DNA of 64,000 nt from JAUYIV01 sp040882645 (lineage in GTDB: Bacteria; Actinomycetota; Acidimicrobiia; Spongiisociales; UBA11373): the NCBI GenBank assembly GCA_040882645.1, contig JBBEAX010000068.1:19340-83339 (forward strand), read 5' to 3'. The position numbers were made by a program, and so were the translations under genes. Within the stretch, counting starts at the first letter, position 1. Every line of letters begins with the position of its first letter. Shown one piece after another: positions 50,426-58,627 of the stretch. Under the pieces are notes generated by a model. That model made no database searches. It saw only the letters and a program-made list of their open reading frames with translations, and had not been told where the DNA came from.

Positions 50426-51259
50426 ATGGACTACGTCAAGGACATCGATCAGCAGGACTTTGGGCGCGAGGTGCTGCAGCGCAGTGAGGAAGTGCCGGTC
50501 GTCGTCGACTTCTGGGCCGAGTGGTGCGGGCCCTGCAAGACGCTCGGGCCGACGCTCGAGAAGGTCGCCGAGGCCTATGGGGGTGCCTTCGAGCTGGTGA
50601 AGATCGATGTCGACGCCAACCAGGCGCTCGCCGCCCAGTTCGGCATCAAGTCGATACCCACCGTCATGGGCTTCAAGAACGGCAAGCCGGTCGGTCAGTT
50701 CATGGGGGCGATCCCCGAAACCCAGCTGCGCCAATGGATCGACACGCTTCTCCCCACCGAAGAGGACCGCATGGTCGACCGGGCCAGAGACCTGGTACTC
50801 GATGGCGAGGAGACCGCGGCCGAGAGCATCCTCCGCGACGTCGTCGCGCGGGTCCCCGACCACGAGGAGGGCGCCACCGCCCTGGCCTCGATGCTGATCG
50901 CCCGCGGCGACACCGAAGAAGCCCTGATCGTCCTCGGGCGGCTCCCCCGAACCGCCGAAGTGGAACGCCTCGAGGCCGCCGCCCGGGTGACCGCGGCGCA
51001 GGAGATCGACCTCACCGCCATCGAACGTCGCCTCGCCACCGACCCCGACGACCAGGCCGCACTGCTCGAATTGGGTCAGGCCCTGGCGGCCCGAGGTGAG
51101 TACGAACCGGCCCTCGACCGCCTCCTCGAGGTCGTCAAGACAGGCGGCGACCTACGCGACCCCGCCCGCCAGGCGATGGTGGACGTCTTCGGAGTGCTCG
51201 GCGCCGATCACCCAGTCGCCGTCTCATATCGAAGAGCCCTGGCGAACGCTTTGTTCTGA
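50426..51259 (+). CDS. Thioredoxin-TPR protein (CnoX/YbbN-like)
   Basis: A 277-residue cytoplasmic protein. Residues 1 to about 108 are thioredoxin with the full active site FWAEWCGPCKTLGP. The rest forms TPR-like helical repeats. The YbbN/CnoX family protects proteins from hypochlorite stress and hands clients to chaperones; the intact WCGPC here suggests redox activity, which E. coli CnoX lacks. It is the only plus-strand gene between 45 and 53 kb. Confidence 0.88.
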   Translation: MDYVKDIDQQDFGREVLQRSEEVPVVVDFWAEWCGPCKTLGPTLEKVAEAYGGAFELVKIDVDANQALAAQFGIKSIPTVMGFKNGKPVGQFMGAIPETQLRQWIDTLLPTEEDRMVDRARDLVLDGEETAAESILRDVVARVPDHEEGATALASMLIARGDTEEALIVLGRLPRTAEVERLEAAARVTAAQEIDLTAIERRLATDPDDQAALLELGQALAARGEYEPALDRLLEVVKTGGDLRDPARQAMVDVFGVLGADHPVAVSYRRALANALF

Positions 51260-51283
51260 TTCGAGCTTCGCTCGAATCAGAAC
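51253..51283 (+). terminator. 14-bp perfect hairpin overlapping the stop of the thioredoxin-TPR gene
   Basis: GTTCTGATTCGAGC pairs with GCTCGAATCAGAAC around a TTC loop. The gene's stop codon (51257-51259) lies inside the left arm. No T-run follows, so it may be a U-less terminator or an mRNA 3'-end protector. Confidence 0.65.
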
Positions 51284-51289
51284 GCCTCC

Positions 51290-51380
51290 AGCCACCAGCC
51301 TCCAGCCCCCAGGAAGAACACCGTCGCTATCGGCAGGAGTGCCCTCGACCTATCCGCGCGTTTCTTGCTGGAGGCTGGAG
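51290..51380. repeat. Heptad inverted repeat between the thioredoxin-TPR gene and dapB
   Basis: Left arm 51290-51310: AGCCACC, AGCCTCC, AGCCCCC. Right arm 51367-51380: GCTGGAG twice, then GCT. The arms are complementary (AGCCTCCAGC / GCTGGAGGCT). The right arm ends at the dapB stop codon (51382). Confidence 0.82.
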
Positions 51381-51381
51381 G

Positions 51382-52143
51382 CTACAAACCCAGCAACCCT
51401 TCCAACCCCACCGTCACCGGATCGGGTAGTCCGGCCACCGATCGGACGGCGAGCAGAACGCCCGGCATGAACGACTCTCTGTCCGTGGTGTCGTGGCGGA
51501 TCGTCAGGGTTTCGCCGGGGGAACCGAACAGCACTTCCTGGTGGGCGAGCATCCCCGGCAGTCGGACCGAGTGGATGCGGGGGCCGGCCGCCGCCCCGCG
51601 CGCACCCGGAAGCAACTCCTCCGATTCGACCGCGCGTTCCTGACGGCCCCCGGCTCCGGTGATCCGCGCTGCGGTGTTGATGGCCGTGCCAGAGGGGGCA
51701 TCCGCCTTCTTGTCGTGATGCAGTTCGACGATCTCCGAGGCGGCAAAGTGTGGCGCGGCGAGTTCGGCGAACCGCATCATCAGGATCGCCCCGATGGAGA
51801 AGTTGGGAACCACCAGGCAATTGGGCGGCCCGCTCCCCCACTGTTCCCTGAGGGCTTCGACCCGGGCGGAGTCGAACCCGGAGGTGCCGACCACCGCGTG
51901 GACTCCGAGGTCGCGCCACGCCGCCAGGTTGGCCATCACGACGTCGGGCGTCGTGAACTCGACGACCACCTCGGCTTCGCCGACGACAACGGGATCCGAG
52001 GCGACGACGACCCCGGAGATCGTCTCACCGGCGTGGGCAGGATCGAACGCCGCCACAAGTTCGAGGTCGGACTCCGCGGCAACCGTCTCCATGACGAGCC
52101 GGCCCATCCGGCCTCCCGCCCCGGAGACGGCAACGCGCGTCAT
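51382..52143 (-). CDS. dapB: 4-hydroxy-tetrahydrodipicolinate reductase
   Basis: A 253-residue NAD(P)H-dependent reductase of the lysine/diaminopimelate pathway. The nucleotide-binding motif is VAVSGAGGRMGRLV, the substrate motif VVGTSGF, and the catalytic segment ELHHDKKADAPSGTA. Its ATG overlaps the stop of the M16 peptidase gene (ATGA). Confidence 0.95.
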   Translation of the reverse strand: MTRVAVSGAGGRMGRLVMETVAAESDLELVAAFDPAHAGETISGVVVASDPVVVGEAEVVVEFTTPDVVMANLAAWRDLGVHAVVGTSGFDSARVEALREQWGSGPPNCLVVPNFSIGAILMMRFAELAAPHFAASEIVELHHDKKADAPSGTAINTAARITGAGGRQERAVESEELLPGARGAAAGPRIHSVRLPGMLAHQEVLFGSPGETLTIRHDTTDRESFMPGVLLAVRSVAGLPDPVTVGLEGLLGL

Positions 52144-53390
52144 GCCACGAACGATTCCAGGTCGGCGGCGTCGAAGGGGCCGACCGCGCCGATGACGTAC
52201 GGGCCTGAGTAGACCTCTTTGGCGACCGCGTGGACGTCCTCGAGGCTCACCGCGTCGATGCTGGCCACGGTCTCGTCGAGGGACAGGTGCGGTACACCGG
52301 TCAGCTCATGCCGGCCCAGCCGCACCATGCGGCTGTTGGTGTCCTCCATCGACAGGGCAAGAGATCCCTTCATGTTGCCCTTGGCGCGGTCCAGTTCCTC
52401 GGGCGTGATCCCCCACTCGATTAGTTGGCCGAGTTCCGCCCGGATCAGTTCGAGTACCTGCTGGGTCTGGGTCGGAGTAGTGCCCACGTAGACGCCAAAG
52501 GCACCCGAGTCGGCGTACGGCATCCGGAAGGCGTAGACCGCGTAGGCCAAACCGCGCTCCTCCCGGATCTCCCGAAACAGCCGGCTCGACATCCCGCCGC
52601 CGAGGACATGGTTGAGGATCCCGAAAGCGAAACGGCGGTCGTCGCCCCGGGTGAGCGCCTCACCGCCGATGACCAGGTGGGCCTGCTCGGTGTCCCGCCG
52701 CACCACCTTGACATTCGACTTCATGGCCGGCGGTGCCAGCTCGCGATCGGGGACCGCACCATCCCACCCACCGAACCGGTCAGTCGCCAGCTCGACCACT
52801 TCCGCATGATCGATGTGCCCGGCGGCGGCAATCACCACGGTCGACGGGTGATAGCGCCGCGACCAGTACTCCGAGATGACTTCTCGACCCATTGCGTTGA
52901 TCGACTCTCGGGTGCCCAGCACCGGCTTCGCCAGGACGTGCTGGTCCCACAACGCCTGGGCAAAATGATCGTGGGCGACGTCGGACGGGTCGTCCTCGTT
53001 CATGTTGATCTCTTCGAGCACCACGTTCGATTCCGACGCGATGTCCTCAGATCGGAACGCCGGACGCTGCAACATCTCGGAGAGCAGACCCAGGCCCATC
53101 GAGACGTCCTCGTCGCGCAACTGGGCCCAGTAACAGGTGTACTCCTTGGAGGTGAAAGCGTTCGATCGGGCACCGACCGCATCAAACGCTTCGGCGATCT
53201 CGCGTGCCCCCAGCAAATCGGTTCCCTTGAACAGCAGGTGCTCGAGAAAGTGCGAACAGCCCGCTTCCGGCCCGATCTCATCCCTGCTGCCGGTATCCAC
53301 CCAGCACCCCACAGCCACCGACCGCACCGAAGGCATCGACTCAGTGATGACGCGCAGACCGTTGGGAAGAGTGGTGAGGAGGTGGTCCAT
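52140..53390 (-). CDS. M16-family zinc peptidase (PqqL/YmxG-like)
   Basis: A 416-residue processing-peptidase-like protein with the inverted zinc motif HFLEH (CSHFLEHLLFKGT) and the downstream glutamate in ASESNVVLEEINM. The second half is the inactive M16 domain with the R-Y type substrate loop. Cytoplasmic; linkage to dapB is common in actinobacteria. Substrate unknown. Confidence 0.92.
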   Translation of the reverse strand: MDHLLTTLPNGLRVITESMPSVRSVAVGCWVDTGSRDEIGPEAGCSHFLEHLLFKGTDLLGAREIAEAFDAVGARSNAFTSKEYTCYWAQLRDEDVSMGLGLLSEMLQRPAFRSEDIASESNVVLEEINMNEDDPSDVAHDHFAQALWDQHVLAKPVLGTRESINAMGREVISEYWSRRYHPSTVVIAAAGHIDHAEVVELATDRFGGWDGAVPDRELAPPAMKSNVKVVRRDTEQAHLVIGGEALTRGDDRRFAFGILNHVLGGGMSSRLFREIREERGLAYAVYAFRMPYADSGAFGVYVGTTPTQTQQVLELIRAELGQLIEWGITPEELDRAKGNMKGSLALSMEDTNSRMVRLGRHELTGVPHLSLDETVASIDAVSLEDVHAVAKEVYSGPYVIGAVGPFDAADLESFVA

Positions 53391-53419
53391 GGCTGGACGA
53401 TGGTACCCATCGTCCTGCA

Positions 53420-53447
53420 GTCGCCGGTCACCAGTCTCCGGTCACCA
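53420..53447. repeat. Heptanucleotide array, 4 units
   Basis: GTCGCCG, GTCACCA, GTCTCCG, GTCACCA, followed by GTCAGAC. Same family as the left arm at 47590. Its complementary partner is not adjacent; the nearest opposite array is at 57101, on the other side of the large hydrolase gene. Confidence 0.8.
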
Positions 53448-53648
53448 GTCAGACTTCAGCCGTCGTCGGCGGCTTCGTGAGAGCCTTCTGGAAGCGGGTC
53501 AGCATCGCTCTGAGCTCGGCGGCTCCGTCCGGAAGTCCGTAATGAGCACGAGAACGCGGACCCCACCGGCGATTCGCCAATGAGGCCCTCCGCCCGCGGT
53601 GACCGTCGCGTATAGTTGTCGTCGGGCGTTCCGGCGAGGGGAGTCGGC
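53448..53648. other. Upstream region of the large membrane protein
   Basis: About 200 bases. GAGGGGAG lies six bases before GTG 53649. A minus-strand frame ending LRAMLTRFQKALTKPPTTAEV reads naturally at its tail but is short and unsupported; it may be a remnant of an older gene. No other feature seen. Confidence 0.4.
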
Positions 53649-56600
53649 GTGCCCACATTCAAGGATCCCGCATTCCGCGGTGAAGCCCATGACACCATTC
53701 TCGTCCCCTCGGGGGTCGTAGAACTCCGAGTCCACGGAGTCAACGGGGGCACACCTAAAAGCAACCTCCACGACCCCCACCCCATCCAGATAACCGGCGA
53801 CGATCTCGTCGGGATTTATCGCCGGCGCCCCAGCCTCACGACTGACGACGAACCCGCTCGCACCGTCGAGGCCTACAACTGGTCGGCGATCAACTCCAGC
53901 ATCAGCCAGCGGGTGTGGTGGGTCTTTCTGCTGCCCTTTGCCTTTGCCAATCTCGCCGGGTGGCTGCTACCCCGGGGCATCGGCAATGGGCGACGCGGCT
54001 TCGCCCAGTGTCTGATTCGCCTGGTTGGACTCGCCGTCACATCGATCGTGGTGCTCGGTATGGCCGAGGCGTTCATCGACCTGATCGCCGTGCAGTGTGG
54101 CGGAAGCGTTGTCTGTCACGACACGTTCTGGTTGGGGTGGCTTGATTGGATCGTCGGCCTCGGTGAACTCTCCACCGAGGCCACCCAGCGCGCCGTGGTC
54201 TTCACCTTGGTCCCGCTGGCCGGGCTGACCTGGATCGGATGGATGGGTCGCCGCACCGGGCGCTACGAGAACTATGGGGCCCCCACCGCCGAAGACAACC
54301 AGGCACACGGGCCACGCATGGACGGCATCACCCTCAGCCGTGCCGAGTTCTGGCAGGCCCCGCACGTCGTCTCGATCCAACGCCGGCTTCACATGACCGC
54401 GGGACTGGGCCTGCTAACCGGCACACTGGCCATGGTCCTGCGCGAGCTGTCCGAGGCCGGATCGCACCACGATCGGCTGCTCAAACTGGGCTGGGCGGGT
54501 TACGCGATCGTTGTGTTCGCCGCATTCAGCCTCGTTGGGTCGCACTGGCTGCGCCAAATCCCTTCCAAGAAGATTGACACCTTCGCCCGGATTCCCTACT
54601 ACGCGGGACTGGCTCTGCTCCTCGCAACAGGAGTCGTCGGTTGGTTCACACCGTCACAGGCCTTCGACGCGCCCCCGCTCGAGGCGGTCCGCAACGGGCT
54701 GATCTTCGTCACCGCGGTTGGGCTCGCACTGGTGGTTCTCATTGGGATGCTGGTGCGTGCCCCCTGGCCGTTCTTGGGGACCGTAGTGCTCGGGGTGTTG
54801 GCATTCCTGGTCAGCTGGCATTGGGCCGTCGAGGGCGAGAAGCACTGGTATTGGGGAGAATCGGCGACGCTATGGCTGTGGGTCGAGGCGGTGGTGGCAG
54901 CGGTTTTTGTGTTGAGGTACAAGCTGATGGGGCCGCCCGAGGAAGGGACGTACCGCCGCACCAGCACGCTATGGATCTACTTCGGAGCCGGCATGACCGG
55001 CGTGGCTGGCGTGGCCGTATTCTTACGGGACCCGGGCCGCTGGTGGCTGGCGGTCCTGATCCTCGTCGCCTACCTTGCCAGCCAGTTTGCGATCCAGATT
55101 CGGCGCGGCGACGACCAGCCAGCCAGCGAGGAAATGCGGGTGGGGATGGCCGCGATCGTGGCCGGGTTGGCCCTCACCACCGCTCTAACACTCACCGCAG
55201 GAGCCGCGGTGTTCGTTGCCCAGCGCCTCGGTGCCGGCGTTGCACACTCGGGGGGACCGGTCGTGGCGGCCGGGGTGGAGGCGTTCATCGTCAGGGCCGA
55301 CGTGAGGATCATCGGTTCCCGCATCAGCATCACCGGTGACCTCGAGGGCGGCAACGTGCCATCCGGGCTGGAGCCCTACTTCGAACAGGAAGTGATCATC
55401 CACGGGACGCTCATGCTGGACACTCGCGTAGCCGACGACTTCATCCGAATCGAGAGCGGCGTCGGCTCGGTCGACTGCCCCCAGGGGGAGCAAGACACTC
55501 CGTGCTTGGCGGGCTGGAGGCTGGATCTCGGGGATCTCGCCGCCCGGGGCGAGGACGACCAGCTAGTGGTTCGGGGGGCCTTCGTGACCATCGACTCGAG
55601 GGCAGTGACGGTACACGGCCGAGCCATCTTCTACCCGGCCGAACTCGGGTGGTATTCAGTGGCTGCGCTGTTTGGTTTCGCCGTCTTCGGCCTCTCGCTC
55701 TTGCTGCGGCTGCTGATTCTCTACCTATTCCGCTGGGGATCGATCCGCGGTTACCACAAGTCGTGGGGGAAGGGTCCCGACCTCAGTAGGGAGTACGACG
55801 AGGAGTGGGACCAACTCCCGAACAAGGAGGGTAAGTACAGCCTCGACGACGCCAGACGACAGAAGAGATTCAGCAAGCAATCGACCCGATACCGTCTGTT
55901 TGCCAACTTGACCGACGACGCCGACTGGCTGATCACCTCAGCGGTGATCACCACCTTGGCGCTTCTGATTGCCATCGTCGCAATGCGGTTCAACAGTGCG
56001 GTCCCCGCCAACGAACTCACCAGCGTGGTGGGTCTGGCGTCATTGGTGCTCGCGTTCTCGTGGATCGCACTCATCTGGCTGGTGCGGGAGGCCAAGGAGA
56101 ACCTCGGCCTGCGCCGCCAGATAGGGATGCTCTGGGACGTCACCGCCTTCTTCCCGAGACGATTCCATCCCCTAGCCCCGCCGTGTTACGCCGAGCAATC
56201 GGTGATCGACATCCGCGACCGCATCGTCGACATCAGCAAGGCAGGCGGCCGGATGGTGATCGTGGCCCACAGCGAAGGAACCATGCTCACCGCGGCGGCG
56301 CTGATGACGCTCAACAGGCCCGACCGAGAGGCGGCGGTCCAGCGGGCTCCGGGCCACCCCGATCCCACGGGGGACGAGCTCGAGCACCTCTATTACGTGA
56401 CATACGGCTGCATGCTCCGCCGCCTCTTTGGGCGGGCCTGGCCCGATCAGCTTCCCCTCAACGACCTCGTCGGACTCAAGCGCAGGCTAGGTGATGACAC
56501 CCCGAGTCTCTCCGAGGCCGACCCTTTCCCGCACCGCAGGAAGGGCAAGTTGGCGCGTTGGATCAACTTCGGCCGCTACACCGATTACCTTGGAGGGCGG

Positions 56601-56894
56601 GTCTTCTCGCCGCTCCAGGCCCAGCCGACCGGTCGCCAACCCCTTCCCGAGCGCGAGCCGGAACGCTGTGACGACATCTTCTTCCGCGATCCAACCCGGC
56701 GCTGGCGCTACAGCGGCCAATCCGAATTTGCCCAGATCTGGACTCACAGCTACTCCTACGAGAGCGACATGGAGGATCCGCGGTTCCGCCAGCACGTGTG
56801 GGATGTGGTCCGTACGCTCACCGACTCGGAATTTCCGGCGACTCCGGTACGGCCCCTATACCAACCGTGCAGGTGCCATCCAGAGGAGGCGTGA
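53649..56894 (+). CDS. Large multi-spanning membrane protein with split serine-hydrolase motifs
   Basis: A 1081-residue protein of no family I can name. The N terminus has VVELRVHGVNGGTP, resembling the first strand and oxyanion loop of lipase-like alpha/beta hydrolases. About twelve membrane helices follow (residues about 75-520), an extracytoplasmic beta-rich domain with a cysteine pair (about 530-670), three more helices (about 675-830), then a cytoplasmic C terminus with the nucleophile elbow VIVAHSEGTMLTAAAL. The hydrolase signature is therefore divided by the membrane domain. GTG 53649 is preferred because of its ribosome-binding site and because the sequence before it is unrelated. Monocistronic. 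Confidence 0.8.
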   Translation: MPTFKDPAFRGEAHDTILVPSGVVELRVHGVNGGTPKSNLHDPHPIQITGDDLVGIYRRRPSLTTDDEPARTVEAYNWSAINSSISQRVWWVFLLPFAFANLAGWLLPRGIGNGRRGFAQCLIRLVGLAVTSIVVLGMAEAFIDLIAVQCGGSVVCHDTFWLGWLDWIVGLGELSTEATQRAVVFTLVPLAGLTWIGWMGRRTGRYENYGAPTAEDNQAHGPRMDGITLSRAEFWQAPHVVSIQRRLHMTAGLGLLTGTLAMVLRELSEAGSHHDRLLKLGWAGYAIVVFAAFSLVGSHWLRQIPSKKIDTFARIPYYAGLALLLATGVVGWFTPSQAFDAPPLEAVRNGLIFVTAVGLALVVLIGMLVRAPWPFLGTVVLGVLAFLVSWHWAVEGEKHWYWGESATLWLWVEAVVAAVFVLRYKLMGPPEEGTYRRTSTLWIYFGAGMTGVAGVAVFLRDPGRWWLAVLILVAYLASQFAIQIRRGDDQPASEEMRVGMAAIVAGLALTTALTLTAGAAVFVAQRLGAGVAHSGGPVVAAGVEAFIVRADVRIIGSRISITGDLEGGNVPSGLEPYFEQEVIIHGTLMLDTRVADDFIRIESGVGSVDCPQGEQDTPCLAGWRLDLGDLAARGEDDQLVVRGAFVTIDSRAVTVHGRAIFYPAELGWYSVAALFGFAVFGLSLLLRLLILYLFRWGSIRGYHKSWGKGPDLSREYDEEWDQLPNKEGKYSLDDARRQKRFSKQSTRYRLFANLTDDADWLITSAVITTLALLIAIVAMRFNSAVPANELTSVVGLASLVLAFSWIALIWLVREAKENLGLRRQIGMLWDVTAFFPRRFHPLAPPCYAEQSVIDIRDRIVDISKAGGRMVIVAHSEGTMLTAAALMTLNRPDREAAVQRAPGHPDPTGDELEHLYYVTYGCMLRRLFGRAWPDQLPLNDLVGLKRRLGDDTPSLSEADPFPHRRKGKLARWINFGRYTDYLGGRVFSPLQAQPTGRQPLPEREPERCDDIFFRDPTRRWRYSGQSEFAQIWTHSYSYESDMEDPRFRQHVWDVVRTLTDSEFPATPVRPLYQPCRCHPEEA

Positions 56895-57100
56895 TGGTCG
56901 ACACAGAGGTAGGGCTCGGCGGATCACCTCTCGATCAAATGCCACCCCTTGTGCGATCAAGTCCGCGAGGCGTATCCGATTGACCGCGAGTAGTCGGAGT
57001 AGGCGCGAAGCGTCAGGGCGTGCGCCCGCTCCCCGACTATTGAGCTGCCGGTAGTCGCGCATCTGTGCTTCACAGCCCGAGCATGAGGTCAAGGGTCTAG
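56895..57100. other. Intergenic region after the large membrane protein
   Basis: About 200 bases between convergent genes. It holds a TAGTCGG...CCGACTA inverted repeat around 56990-57045 enclosing a GCGCC-rich stretch, possibly a terminator. A minus-strand frame of 78 codons overlaps the large gene and is not called. Confidence 0.4.
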
Positions 57101-57114
57101 CTGGGGACTGGCGA
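57101..57114. repeat. Short heptad array next to the livF stop
   Basis: CTGGGGA and CTGGCGA followed by CTAAAGG. It is complementary in type to the GTCACCA/GTCGCCA array at 53420, 3.65 kb away, and to the left arm at 47590. It ends eight bases before the livF stop. Confidence 0.6.
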
Positions 57115-57122
57115 CTAAAGGC

Positions 57123-57841
<719 letters not shown>

Positions 57842-57845
<4 letters not shown>

Positions 57846-58627
57846 TCGTCACCCCCGGTGGGTCGACCCAGGTACGCCTCGATCACGTCGGGGTTGGACG
57901 TCACTTCCTCGTATCGCCCTTCGGCGATCTTCACCCCGTGGTCGAGGACCACCACCCGATCGGAGACGTCGCGGACCACCTTCATCTCGTGCTCGATGAT
58001 GACCACGGTCAAGCCTTTGACGTCACGCAGCTGGCCGATCAACCCGGTGAGCTCGGCAGTCTCGCGGGGGTTCATTCCGGCGGTGGGCTCGTCCAGCAGG
58101 ATCACCTTGGGCTGGGTGGCAATGGCACGGGCGATCTCGAGACGACGGCGGTTGGCGTACGACAGCATGAACGCCGGCTGGTCGTGGCGGTACCCGGTCA
58201 GCCGGGTACCGAAGAAGGCGAGCACGTCGCGCGCCCGCTCCTCGATCTCCTTCTCCTCTTCACGGAACCCCGGGGTCTGGAGGAGGGCGGCGAATACCCC
58301 CTTGGAGGTGCGGCAATGCTGGGCGACCATCACGTTTTCCAGCACGGTCATATTCGGGAAGAGGCGCACGTTCTGGAAGGTGCGAGCGATACCCAGACGG
58401 GTCAACGCGTCGGGCGTCATGCCGACGATGTCCTCGCCGTCGAACAAGATGCTGCCGGAGTCGGGCCGGGCCATGCCGGTGATCAGGTTGAAGAAGGTCG
58501 TCTTGCCGGCTCCGTTGGGTCCGATGACCGAGACGATCTCGCCTTCATCGACATGGAAGTCGAGCCCGGCGATTGCAGCCACGCCGCCGAAACCTTTGCG
58601 GAGCCCGATCGTTTCGAGCAGAGCCAT
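57842..58627 (-). CDS. livG: Branched-chain amino acid ABC transporter ATPase LivG
   Basis: A 261-residue ATPase with Walker A GPNGAGKTT, the LivG-type signature LSYANRRRLEIARA, Walker B VILLDEPTAGMNP and switch histidine in VIIEHEM. ATG overlaps the livM stop (TGATG). Confidence 0.94.

Noticed and set aside
53449..53658. Minus-strand frame ending LTRFQKALTKPPTTAEV
   Set aside because: The tail reads naturally, but the frame is short, overlaps the start of the large plus-strand gene and matches nothing known to me; at most a remnant.
56856..57092. 78-codon minus-strand frame after the large membrane protein
   Set aside because: It overlaps the coding end of the large gene and has no ribosome-binding site or recognised motif.
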